From contig NZ_JARGYU010000002.1 in the NCBI RefSeq assembly GCF_034471385.1, positions 1 through 64,000 on the forward strand: a DNA stretch of 64,000 nucleotides, written 5' to 3'. Below, in pieces: positions 47,263 to 56,367 of this stretch. The notes below the pieces were generated by a model, which saw only the letters and a program-made list of their open reading frames with translations, searched no databases and was not told the origin of the DNA. The stretch is from Lyticum sinuosum (GTDB lineage Bacteria > Pseudomonadota > Alphaproteobacteria > Rickettsiales > Midichloriaceae). Position 1 is the stretch's first letter; each line of letters opens with the position of its first letter. Position numbers and translations under genes: made by a program.

Positions 47263-48774
47263 ATGATTCCAATAACTCGTTTTGCACCATCTCCAACTGG
47301 TTATCTTCATATTGGTGGTGCTCGTACTGCCCTTTATAACTGGTTACATACACGTAAATTTGGTGGAAAATTTTATTTAAGAATTGAAGATACAGACAAA
47401 ATTAGATCTACACAATCAGCAATCGATGCAATTATTAATGGATTAAATTGGCTAGGATTAGATTGGGATGGAGATATTATTTTGCAAAGCAAAAATGTTT
47501 TTAGGCATAAAGAAGTTGCTGAAGAGTTGATAAGAATTGGAAAGGCATATCGTTGTTATATGACACAAGAAGAAATAAATGAAATGCGTGAGAAATTTGG
47601 TAAAGTTATTAGTCCATGGAGAAATATTAATATAGCTGACGCAGATAATATACATGTACATAGCATTTTAAATATGAATGAAGAAGAAACAAATGAAATG
47701 CATAATAATAGATATCAATACAAAGATCTACAATACCAATACAAAGATCTAGAATATAAACAATATACTATTAGACTAAAAGTTGATTTAAATTCTATTA
47801 GTGGTATTAATGATATTATTAAAGGTAGAGTTGAAGTTAATAATAATGAGTTAGATGATATGATTTTAGTTCGTTCTGATGGTACACCAACTTATATGCT
47901 TGCAGTTGTTGTTGATGATCATGATGCTGGTATTAATACTATTATTAGAGGTGATGATCATTTTACAAATACATTTCGTCAATTACAAATTTATAATGCT
48001 ATGGGATGGAATATTCCTCAATATGCACATATTCCAATGATAAATGCAGAAGATGGAAAGAAGATGTCTAAGAGACATGGAGCAATTGGTATAGATCAAT
48101 ATAAAAATATGGGCTATCTTCCTGATACAATGATAAATTATTTACTTAGATTAGGATGGGGTGGAGATGGTATGACTGAGATTTATAGTAGAGATGAATC
48201 TATTTCATCATTTGAATTGCATAAGGTTAGTAGTTCTCCTGCAAGATTTGACATACAAAAGCTTAATAATTTAAATGGTCATTATATCAGAAAAACAGAC
48301 AATAAATTACTTTTTTCACTTATTTATCCATTGATTATAGAAAAATTAAATCTTATAGATATAAAGTATAATTTCGAATTAGATGAAAAAATGTTACTTA
48401 AAGGAATTGATATATCAAAACAAAGAGTTTCAACAATTTTAGAATTATCTGATATTTGTATGATATATTTTTATAAAAAAAATCCAATAGATGATAAATG
48501 CCAACAAGTATTAAGTAAAATTACTGTTGGTTTAGTAGATGATATAAAAAAGTATCTTTTAAACTTAAAAGAGTGGAATTGTTTAAAAATTAACGATACT
48601 ATTGAAATAATTGCTGAGCAAAAAAGTATAAAAAAGAATGAAATTATGTCTTTATTACGAGCACTTATTATAGGTACTTTTAAATCTCCAAGTGTTTCAG
48701 AAGTTATGGAAGTAATAGGAAAAGAAAAAAGTATCAATAGAATTATTCAAACTATGGATTCAATTATAACATAA
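47263..48774 (+). CDS. gltX: Glutamate--tRNA ligase
   Basis: Class I aminoacyl-tRNA synthetase that charges tRNA-Glu (and possibly tRNA-Gln when GatCAB is present). The HIGH motif is in RFAPSPTGYLHIGGARTALY and the KMSKR motif in EDGKKMSKRHGAI. RIEDTDKIRS and LRLGWGGDG are family blocks. 503 residues; an insertion near 135-165 has an 18-bp imperfect tandem repeat (YQYKDLQYQYKDLEYKQY). Rickettsiales usually carry two gltX genes; only one is in the window. It follows radA by 40 bp. Confidence 0.97.
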   Translation: MIPITRFAPSPTGYLHIGGARTALYNWLHTRKFGGKFYLRIEDTDKIRSTQSAIDAIINGLNWLGLDWDGDIILQSKNVFRHKEVAEELIRIGKAYRCYMTQEEINEMREKFGKVISPWRNINIADADNIHVHSILNMNEEETNEMHNNRYQYKDLQYQYKDLEYKQYTIRLKVDLNSISGINDIIKGRVEVNNNELDDMILVRSDGTPTYMLAVVVDDHDAGINTIIRGDDHFTNTFRQLQIYNAMGWNIPQYAHIPMINAEDGKKMSKRHGAIGIDQYKNMGYLPDTMINYLLRLGWGGDGMTEIYSRDESISSFELHKVSSSPARFDIQKLNNLNGHYIRKTDNKLLFSLIYPLIIEKLNLIDIKYNFELDEKMLLKGIDISKQRVSTILELSDICMIYFYKKNPIDDKCQQVLSKITVGLVDDIKKYLLNLKEWNCLKINDTIEIIAEQKSIKKNEIMSLLRALIIGTFKSPSVSEVMEVIGKEKSINRIIQTMDSIIT

Positions 48775-48927
48775 ATTTTTAATATTTTTGAAATATTTAT
48801 TAAATTTCATACTATTTAATTATAATTTTTAAGAATATTATTTTTAAATTATAAATTTATTATAAATATAAATAATAAAAAGTATTTTAGATATATTTTA
48901 TAATATAATTGATATATCTTATTAATT

Positions 48928-50751
48928 ATGCAAAAAAATCTAATAGAAAAAATATTACCTATTAATTATTTAATTGATTTACTTTTACCAGAAAATTTAT
49001 CTATTAATCTTAAATTTAAATTTTATGAGTATTATAAAGATAATTTTTGCGAAAATGATATATCTCTTTTAGAAACTCTTGATATTAATTTAATTCTAAA
49101 TGATATAAAAAATTTTATTATTAGTAATAATATTTATTTTCCACAAATTGAATCAGATCATAGAAAAATTGAAACAAATGCAATATTTTTTGCAATACCT
49201 GGAGTTACATTTGATGGTTCTAATTTTATTTCATCTGCTATTGATAATGGTGCAAAATATGTAATAATTCCAACTACAATAGAAAATTCAATATTAAATT
49301 CTTTACTACAATTAGATATAATACTAAAAAAATCTGTTTTTTTATATAAAACTAAAAATATACGTAGAGCTTATGCTATGTTTTGCAGTTTATGTTATCC
49401 TAAGCAGCCTGATAAAATAATAGGAGTTACAGGAACTAATGGAAAAACATCATCAGCACATTTTTATTCATGCATTTCATCTGCATATTCTAGGAAGAAT
49501 TCGGTCTATATTGGAACATTAGGAGAAACTTATTGTTATTTTTCACAATCTAAACAAAAAGTAATGTGTAGATCTATTGATAATACCAATCATCTTACAA
49601 CTCCAGATTCAAAAACAATTCATAAAACTCTTAATTATCTTACTAATTATAGTAATTCTCAAAAAATAAATAAATCTAAAATAAAACAATCCACAAAAAT
49701 TGATCATGTAGCTATAGAAGCTTCAAGTCACGGATTACACCAGAATAGATTGGATTTTGTTAATTTTAAATCTGTTGCTTTTACAAATCTAACACATGAT
49801 CATCTTGATTATCATACAGATATTAATAATTATTTTTTAGCTAAATTAAGATTATTTACAGAAATAACATCTGATATAGTTGTTTTAAATATAAATGATG
49901 AATTTTCATATAAAATTTTACAATATCTTCATAAAGATAAAAAAATAATTTTTTATGGTAGAATTATAAATAATAATAATGAAATTATTAATAATAATCA
50001 CTTTTTTAATAAAAATTTTTTAATAAATAAACTAAATGAATCATATATAAAAGATATAACAGATCATAATATTATATCGACAGTATTTTTTTATGATTAT
50101 ACTCCTGGTATTGGTTTTACTTTAGTTTTAAATCAAAAACATTATATATGTAAAACTGATATTATAGGTGAATTTCAAATACAGAATTTACTTTGTGGAA
50201 TAAGTTTATTTTTATCTGTAAAACCAGATGCTGATATTGATAAACTGATTTCAATAATACCATTGGTATCACAACCTCCAGGAAGAATGCAAAAGATATC
50301 ACAAAGTAATATATATGTTGACTACTCTCATACACCTGATGGTCTTTTAATGGCTTTAACTGAGCTAAAAAAAACATATCATCAAAAATTATGGTTAGTT
50401 TTTGGATGTGGAGGTAATAGAGATAGAGATAAACGCAGGAAAATGGCACAAATAGCTTCTTCTATTGCTGATTATATCATCATTACAGACGATAATCCAC
50501 GTCAAGAAGATCCAGCCTTAATTCGTCAGGAAATTATAATACATTGTGATAAAAATCTTGCTACAGTTATTGAAATAGGAAATAGAAAAGATGCTATAAA
50601 TTATGCAATAACTAATGCAACAATTCATGATATAATCTTAATTGCAGGAAGAGGACATGAAAAATATCAAATTGTTGGAAATAAAAAATTTATCATGTCG
50701 GATATTAAAATTGCAGAAGAATACTTTAAACAAATAAAGAGAATAATTTAA
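48928..50751 (+). CDS. murE: UDP-N-acetylmuramoyl-tripeptide synthetase MurE
   Basis: Adds the third residue of the peptidoglycan stem peptide. The ATP loop is GVTGTNGKTSSAHFYSC near residue 168. EASSHGLHQNRLDFVNFKSV, TNLTHDHLDYH and VDYSHTPDGL are family blocks. The amino-acid-binding motif reads DDNPRQEDP, the meso-diaminopimelate-type DNPR. This with murI suggests peptidoglycan synthesis is maintained. 607 residues against about 490: an Asn/Ile/Lys-rich N-terminal 70 residues and a loop near 345-390 account for the rest. The last 17 codons are repeated twice downstream. Confidence 0.95.
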   Translation: MQKNLIEKILPINYLIDLLLPENLSINLKFKFYEYYKDNFCENDISLLETLDINLILNDIKNFIISNNIYFPQIESDHRKIETNAIFFAIPGVTFDGSNFISSAIDNGAKYVIIPTTIENSILNSLLQLDIILKKSVFLYKTKNIRRAYAMFCSLCYPKQPDKIIGVTGTNGKTSSAHFYSCISSAYSRKNSVYIGTLGETYCYFSQSKQKVMCRSIDNTNHLTTPDSKTIHKTLNYLTNYSNSQKINKSKIKQSTKIDHVAIEASSHGLHQNRLDFVNFKSVAFTNLTHDHLDYHTDINNYFLAKLRLFTEITSDIVVLNINDEFSYKILQYLHKDKKIIFYGRIINNNNEIINNNHFFNKNFLINKLNESYIKDITDHNIISTVFFYDYTPGIGFTLVLNQKHYICKTDIIGEFQIQNLLCGISLFLSVKPDADIDKLISIIPLVSQPPGRMQKISQSNIYVDYSHTPDGLLMALTELKKTYHQKLWLVFGCGGNRDRDKRRKMAQIASSIADYIIITDDNPRQEDPALIRQEIIIHCDKNLATVIEIGNRKDAINYAITNATIHDIILIAGRGHEKYQIVGNKKFIMSDIKIAEEYFKQIKRII

Positions 50752-51139
50752 ATTGTATTATTTCTTATAAAATTAAGAAAATATTATCTATTATCTATAA
50801 AATTATAAGAATATATATAAATTTAAGAAAAATCTATTTAAAGAGGTGAAAAAGTACTATATAAGATATTAAAATTGCAGAAGAATACTTTAAACAAATA
50901 AAGAGAATAATTTAAATTATATTATTTCTTATAAAATTAAGAAAATATTATCTATTATCTATAAAATTATAAGAATATATATAAATTTAAGGAAAATCTA
51001 TTTAAAGAGGTGAAAAAGTACTATATAAGATATTAAAATTGCAGAAGAATACTTTAAACAAATAAAGAGAATAATTTAAATTATATTATTTCTTATAAAA
51101 TTAAGAAAATATTATCTATTATCTATAAAATTATAAGAA
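50701..51139. repeat. 164-bp tandem repeat, 2.7 copies, first copy holds the 3' end of murE
   Basis: GATATTAAAATTGCAGAAGA begins at 50701, 50865 and 51029, an exact 164-bp period. The first copy is the genuine murE end (17 codons and stop); the next two carry orphan copies of those codons. The unit also contains AAAGAGGTGAAAAAGTAC, which looks like a ribosome binding site but precedes no ATG. The third copy breaks off near 51139. The rest of the spacer to 51331 holds a short direct repeat TTATTAGGACTTCC at about 51198 and 51213 and nothing else. Confidence 0.93.
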
Positions 51140-51331
51140 TAATGATAAATACATAAAAATAATAACCAAAGTTAGAAAAATAGTTTAAAATTTTTATTAT
51201 TAGGACTTCCTTATTATTAGGACTTCCTAGGTATCAAAATAAATTGATATTATAAATTCATAATGATTTATATCGGCCATAAATCGCTATAAATATTTTA
51301 TGTAACATAAATTTATATCAATTTTATTTAT

Positions 51332-51973
51332 ATGAGAAATTATAACCTAGATAATAAATTTCATAAAAATACCCATAAAACACGTTGTAATATTAATTGT
51401 AATGTTATTAGAAAGGAATTAATCAAGGAGTTTACTTCTTTATGTTATCAAGCTATCAATGATATAAAAGCTATGAGTAATAATAAAATTATTGATTATA
51501 ATACTCCTATTATGCAAAATATTTCTTGCACATCGCAACAAGATGATGTTTATAGAAGTTATTTTGTTAAAGGAGAATATTATCATAATGATATACAAAA
51601 AAAAGAAAATGATAATAATGATTATAAATATTGGATGCAAGGAAATGGAACACCATTAGGTGCTTTAATAAAAATTATTCCTCTACTAAACTCATTGTTT
51701 ATTTCTGATGATAAATGTTATAGCGATAGAAAAATAATAAAAAACGCGAAGAATTTATTAAAAAATAGTATAAAATCTAAAATTTTAGATAAAAAAACAA
51801 ATAAAGAGTTAAATGAAGAAGAAGACAATATTATCCCACTTGATATTTCAATAGTTGAAGATTATCTAGAGAGATATAAAAAAGATCTTGTCTTTGATAA
51901 TAGTGGCCCTCTTATTCATAAAAATAATGGTTGTTTTTTATCTAAAAAGAAAGAAAAAGATGAAAAACAATAA
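51332..51973 (+). CDS. Unrecognised 213-aa protein upstream of a GTA tail gene
   Basis: Not recognised. Hydrophilic, with clusters YKYWMQGNGTPLGALIKIIP and LLNSLFISDDKCYSDRKIIK, and a Lys/Glu-rich C-terminus. It starts with ATG after a 580-bp spacer. It lies 136 bp before a DUF2460 gene-transfer-agent tail gene in the same direction. In the Rhodobacter gene transfer agent the corresponding place is held by a tape-measure protein of similar length (about 219 aa), but I see no sequence resemblance, so that is only a positional guess. Confidence 0.55.
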   Translation: MRNYNLDNKFHKNTHKTRCNINCNVIRKELIKEFTSLCYQAINDIKAMSNNKIIDYNTPIMQNISCTSQQDDVYRSYFVKGEYYHNDIQKKENDNNDYKYWMQGNGTPLGALIKIIPLLNSLFISDDKCYSDRKIIKNAKNLLKNSIKSKILDKKTNKELNEEEDNIIPLDISIVEDYLERYKKDLVFDNSGPLIHKNNGCFLSKKKEKDEKQ

Positions 51974-52109
51974 TCATTTTTAATAATTTTTAATAAAAAA
52001 AATAAATAAAAATATGAGTTTATATTAAAAAATATGATATTAAAAATATCATAAATTAATAGTTTTAATTAAAAATATTTAATAATTTTTAGATTAAATA
52101 ATAAATTAT

Positions 52110-52886
52110 ATGAAAATATACAAAGAAAATAATATTAATAATAATTTTGATATAAAAAATGATATCCAAGTCAAAAAAGAAGATTATAAATATCATTCTA
52201 ATAAAAATTACAAAGTAGATTATTTATTATCGCATAATAATATAAGTAACTCAGATAATTTTCTTAAGATTCTCTTTCCAGAAGATATATCATGTGGTTC
52301 TTCAAGTTCTATAGAATATTCAACTTCAGTCTCACAAGGTGTAGGTGGCCATGAACAACGTAATATAAATTGGTGTATACCTAAAATGAAATTTACAATA
52401 CCACCTAGTATAAGAGATTATAATAAACTTTCTGAAATTATTTCATTATTTCGTATTGCAAAAGGCCGTGCTTTTTGTTTTCTTTTCAAAGATTGGGGAG
52501 ATTATACTGTAAAAAATCAAATTATAGGATATGGGGATGGTAATAAGAAATCTTTTATGTTATTTAAAGAATATATCTTAAATAAATTTAAAGAAATACG
52601 TCTTATTAATAAACCACGTATAGATAGTTGTAAAATTTTTATAGATGATAAATTATGTTCTAGTAAGTTGTATACAATTGATAATGATAATGGCATTATT
52701 ACTTTTTCTATTCCACCTTCATTTAAACAACAAATAAGTTTTTCTTGTTTTTTTGATATTTTAGTACGTTTTGATATGGATTATTTAAATTATACAGTAG
52801 AAGGAAGTAATATTTATGAAATTGGCGAAATAAAATTAATAGAAGTAAAATGGTCAAGATATATTTTTTCAAAAACTGATTTTTAA
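52110..52886 (+). CDS. DUF2460 gene-transfer-agent/phage tail protein (RcGTA g12-like)
   Basis: The 258-residue protein matches DUF2460 (TIGR02217 type), the distal tail component encoded by gene g12 of the Rhodobacter gene transfer agent. The N-terminal hallmark is FPEDISCGSSSSIEYSTSVS followed by GHEQRNINWCIPKMKF, for the family's FP-IS-GS-G--E--T-V and G-EQRN--W--PR--Y. Then LSEIISLFRIAKGRAFCFLF, KDWGDYTVKNQIIGYGDGNK and SFMLFKEY match the family's AFF-AR-GRAYGFRWKDW-DY... IGTGDGA-TAFQL-KTY. The first 55 residues are unconserved. No other capsid or tail gene is in the window; murI follows by 167 bp. It is an isolated remnant or a repurposed gene. Confidence 0.88.
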   Translation: MKIYKENNINNNFDIKNDIQVKKEDYKYHSNKNYKVDYLLSHNNISNSDNFLKILFPEDISCGSSSSIEYSTSVSQGVGGHEQRNINWCIPKMKFTIPPSIRDYNKLSEIISLFRIAKGRAFCFLFKDWGDYTVKNQIIGYGDGNKKSFMLFKEYILNKFKEIRLINKPRIDSCKIFIDDKLCSSKLYTIDNDNGIITFSIPPSFKQQISFSCFFDILVRFDMDYLNYTVEGSNIYEIGEIKLIEVKWSRYIFSKTDF

Positions 52887-53053
52887 TGTAGATTAGATAA
52901 AAAAATTAGTATATAAATTACAACCTAAATAAAAAAAATAAGTGCTTAATCTAACTATTGATCCATTCAAATATAATATAATGAAAATCAAGAAATTATT
53001 AAGTAAAATAAAACAAAAGTTTTTACTATATTCTATATTAATTAATATTCATT

Positions 53054-54061
53054 ATGAAAAATCCAACACCCCATTTGGGAGTTTTTGATAGCGGATTGGG
53101 CGGATTAACAATATTATCAAAAATTGTAAATAATCCGTTGCTAGTCAATCATTATAAAAGTATTACCTACTTTTCTGATAATGAAGTAATGCCTTACGGC
53201 AATAAAGATTACGATTTTATTTTAAATCGTGCTAGATCCATTCAGCACTTTTTAAAGGAAATAGGATGTACTAAGATAATTTGCGCTTGCCATACAGCAT
53301 CAGCTGCACTTTTAAAAGATACTGACTATTCCTGTAGTAACGATGAAATCTTAAATAAATTTAAAAATAGGCGAGAGAAGAAGAATATAATAGATGTTAT
53401 AACACCAACTATTAAATTATTAGAGTCTTATGATGAGAAATTGCCAATAATTGTTCTTGGAACCCCTTTCACAATAGATTCTCAAGTATATCAAAATAGA
53501 ATTGCTTCTATTCAGAGTAATGTCATAATAAATGATAGCAATAAAGATTATACATTCTCAGGAAGAAACGGACTGTTTATATCTATTCCTAATTTAGCAA
53601 ATGAAATAGAATATCAACAAGAAATAAATCTTGATGCAATCAAAGGAGTTATAAATGAATCTGAATCTGAAAAAATTATTTTAATTCTTGCATGTACTCA
53701 TTATTCTATTATTAAAGAAAAAATCGTTCAAAAGATTATTGAAACATTTAAATCTAAAGATATTATTGTTTTACAAATAGAGAATGAAATAGTGAGTCTA
53801 CTTGTAGATGAAACAAGATTTTCACCAAGATTTATGCCAACATCAATAGATTTTCTATATACTGCAAGTACACCACCATCTGAAGAAAGAATAGAAAATT
53901 TATTAAAAATTAGTAGTTTTTATAATTCTAATCCTAAATCTAAAATCGCGAAATTATATTTCGTTAATTATGGAACATGTCATGTATCATCATTGAATAT
54001 GAGATTGCAAAAAGCTCCAGATATTTTTACATTCAGTGAAACTTTATATGATGTAATATAG
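53054..54061 (+). CDS. murI: Glutamate racemase
   Basis: Makes D-glutamate for peptidoglycan. The start LGVFDSGLGGLTILSKI, then YFSDNEVMPYGNKD, are typical. The first catalytic cysteine, Cys79, is in IICACHTASAA, where nearly all family members have C-N-T-A-S; here Asn is replaced by His80. The second catalytic Cys is retained in ILACTHYSIIKEKI. At 335 residues it is about 60 longer than usual, through a loop near 95-115 and a C-terminal extension. mnmE begins 17 bp after its TAG stop, so the two are probably cotranscribed. Confidence 0.92.
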   Translation: MKNPTPHLGVFDSGLGGLTILSKIVNNPLLVNHYKSITYFSDNEVMPYGNKDYDFILNRARSIQHFLKEIGCTKIICACHTASAALLKDTDYSCSNDEILNKFKNRREKKNIIDVITPTIKLLESYDEKLPIIVLGTPFTIDSQVYQNRIASIQSNVIINDSNKDYTFSGRNGLFISIPNLANEIEYQQEINLDAIKGVINESESEKIILILACTHYSIIKEKIVQKIIETFKSKDIIVLQIENEIVSLLVDETRFSPRFMPTSIDFLYTASTPPSEERIENLLKISSFYNSNPKSKIAKLYFVNYGTCHVSSLNMRLQKAPDIFTFSETLYDVI

Positions 54062-54078
54062 GATCTAATAAATAAAGA

Positions 54079-56223
54079 ATGAACTTATATTATAATAAAT
54101 CTAAGAAATTTACTGTTAAAGATAATAATGAAACCATTTACGCTCTTTCTACTCCATATGGGAAATCAGCTATAGCAGCTATAAGAATTTCTTCTCCAAA
54201 TCAGGAAGAAATATCTGATCTTATAAATATTCTTTTTGATTGTGATATATCATCTTTTGTTGATAGGAGAGCATATGTAAAAGAAATATACGATATTATT
54301 AGTACTGAAAATCATTGTATATATGATTCTACTGATAATAGTAGTAGTAGCAGCAGCAGTATTGATATGATGAATGATCATACTCTACATGATAATAATC
54401 ATCTTAATATATATGATTCTACTGATAATAGCAGTAGTAGTAGTAGCATTGATATGATAAATGATCATACTCTACATGATAATAATCATCTTAATATATA
54501 TGATTCTACTGATAATAGCAGTAGTAGTAGTAGTATTGATATGATGAATGATCATACTCTACATGATAATAATCATCTTAATATATATGATTCTGCTGAT
54601 AATAGCAGTAGTAGTAGTAGTATTGATATGATGAATGATCATACTCTACATGATAATAATCATCTTAATATATATGATTCTACTGATAATAGCAGGAGTA
54701 GTAGCAGTATTGATATGATAAATGATCATACTCTACATGATGATAATAATCATCTTAATAAGCAACATTTTATTATTGATAGAGTAGTTGTTATATATTT
54801 TATAGCACCAAACAGTTTCACAGGTGAGCATATGCTTGAAATATTTCCACATGGGGGAATTGCAATTATAGATTCTATATTAGAAAGGTTAAATAATATT
54901 GAATTTATAAGACATGCGAAAAATGGTGAGTTTAGTTATCGTGCTTTTTCTAATGGGAAAATGAATTTACTTGAAGTAGAAGCATTAAATGCTCTTATTA
55001 GTGCAGAAACATCACATCAAAGAAAACTTGTACAACAACAATTAAATAATATTACTAATAAGTCATTACCATATTATTCATGGAGAATGGAATTAGTATC
55101 TATTATGGCGCAATTAGAAGCTTATATAGATTTTCCAGATGATGAAATTCCACATAGTGTACTTTTAAATAGTCAAAATGAGATTGATAATTTGAAAGAT
55201 TCTATTAAAAACTATTTATATTCAAATAATAAAAGTATTAATTTAATAGAAGGTATAAAAATCGCTATTTTGGGTCCACCAAATGCTGGTAAATCAACGA
55301 TATTAAATATTTTAGCTGGTGACGATATAGCTATTGTTTCTGATATCGCTGGTACTACTAGAGATACAATAAAAATAAGACTAAATATAGGTGGTTTTTT
55401 GGTATTATTAACTGATACTGCTGGGATAAGAGATCAAACAGATGATGTGATAGAAAATCATGGAATAAAGCGTAGTTATAAAGCTGCTGATGATGCTGAT
55501 ATTATAATTATTGTTATTGATCAAAGTGAAGATATTTATTCACAAATTGATATGTTATTGAATATTCTATCAATAAATAAACCAAAAATTTTTATATTGA
55601 ATAAAGTTGACTTATTTCCATCTAATTCTATATTAAATTTATTAAATATAGATTTTTTATCTCAAGATATTACAAATACTAAAAATAAAAAAGATTTAAA
55701 TATTAATTACGATAATTTATTATCATTAATAAATAATAATTTTGATATTAATTTAAATATTATTAAAAATAAATTAAAAAATACAATTATATCTAGAATT
55801 AAATCAAAAATAAATCCAGATTTAGAAAATCTATCTGAAATAGTAAAAAATATAGATACACTTATAAATAGTATGGATATAATATTATTTTCTATGAAAT
55901 CTCATATTATTTCTGATACCGAAAATTATCTTATAAAAAACAATAATATAGAAAATTTTACTATAATATTATTCAATATTATTGAAAATATAATAAAAAA
56001 ATCTATGAATCAAATTTCAGAGGTTTTTCCAGTAAATCAGAGACAAAGACAATGTATAGAAGAATGTTTAATAAATTTAGAGAAATTTTCTTTGCAAAAA
56101 TCTTTAGAATTATCTGCACAAGATATACGATTCGCAATTAATGAATTATCTATATTATTTGGGGAAATAAAATTAGATGAAATATTAGATGTTGTATTTA
56201 AAGAATTTTGCATAGGTAAATAA
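54079..56223 (+). CDS. mnmE: tRNA modification GTPase MnmE, with internal tandem repeat
   Basis: With MnmG forms cmnm5U at the tRNA wobble position. The N-terminal domain begins IYALSTPYGKSAIAAIRIS and later has NSFTGEHMLEIFPHGG and AEPGEFSYRAF-like sequence (NGEFSYRAFSNGKMNL). G1 is GPPNAGKST, G2 IAGTTRDT, G3 DTAGIRDQ, G4 NKVD. The catalytic C-terminal motif CIGK is the last four residues. 714 residues against about 450: a five-copy repeat at residues 81-227 splits the N-terminal domain, and an Asn/Ile/Lys-rich stretch lies near 530-600. Despite this all functional motifs are intact. Confidence 0.96.
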   Translation: MNLYYNKSKKFTVKDNNETIYALSTPYGKSAIAAIRISSPNQEEISDLINILFDCDISSFVDRRAYVKEIYDIISTENHCIYDSTDNSSSSSSSIDMMNDHTLHDNNHLNIYDSTDNSSSSSSIDMINDHTLHDNNHLNIYDSTDNSSSSSSIDMMNDHTLHDNNHLNIYDSADNSSSSSSIDMMNDHTLHDNNHLNIYDSTDNSRSSSSIDMINDHTLHDDNNHLNKQHFIIDRVVVIYFIAPNSFTGEHMLEIFPHGGIAIIDSILERLNNIEFIRHAKNGEFSYRAFSNGKMNLLEVEALNALISAETSHQRKLVQQQLNNITNKSLPYYSWRMELVSIMAQLEAYIDFPDDEIPHSVLLNSQNEIDNLKDSIKNYLYSNNKSINLIEGIKIAILGPPNAGKSTILNILAGDDIAIVSDIAGTTRDTIKIRLNIGGFLVLLTDTAGIRDQTDDVIENHGIKRSYKAADDADIIIIVIDQSEDIYSQIDMLLNILSINKPKIFILNKVDLFPSNSILNLLNIDFLSQDITNTKNKKDLNINYDNLLSLINNNFDINLNIIKNKLKNTIISRIKSKINPDLENLSEIVKNIDTLINSMDIILFSMKSHIISDTENYLIKNNNIENFTIILFNIIENIIKKSMNQISEVFPVNQRQRQCIEECLINLEKFSLQKSLELSAQDIRFAINELSILFGEIKLDEILDVVFKEFCIGK
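54319..54759 (+). repeat. In-frame tandem repeat inside mnmE, five units of 29-30 aa
   Basis: Units begin with IYDSTDNSSSSSSIDM and continue MNDHTLHDNNHLN. They start at 54319, 54409, 54496, 54583 and 54670 (30, 29, 29, 29, 30 codons). Ser runs use mixed AGT/AGC codons and change length by one codon between copies 1 and 2. One copy has STD changed to SAD and the last has SRSSS and an extra Asp. The array lies in a loop of the N-terminal (folate-binding) domain. Confidence 0.93.
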
Positions 56224-56367
56224 AATTCTATTGCATAAAATTATATAATTTTAAGTAATTTTATTAAAAATAGAGTAATCTCAGAGTAATTTCATAAAAA
56301 AAACAAAAATTATATAATAATAATTTAACTTTATAAATCTTTATAAATATATAAATAAAAAGTTTAT

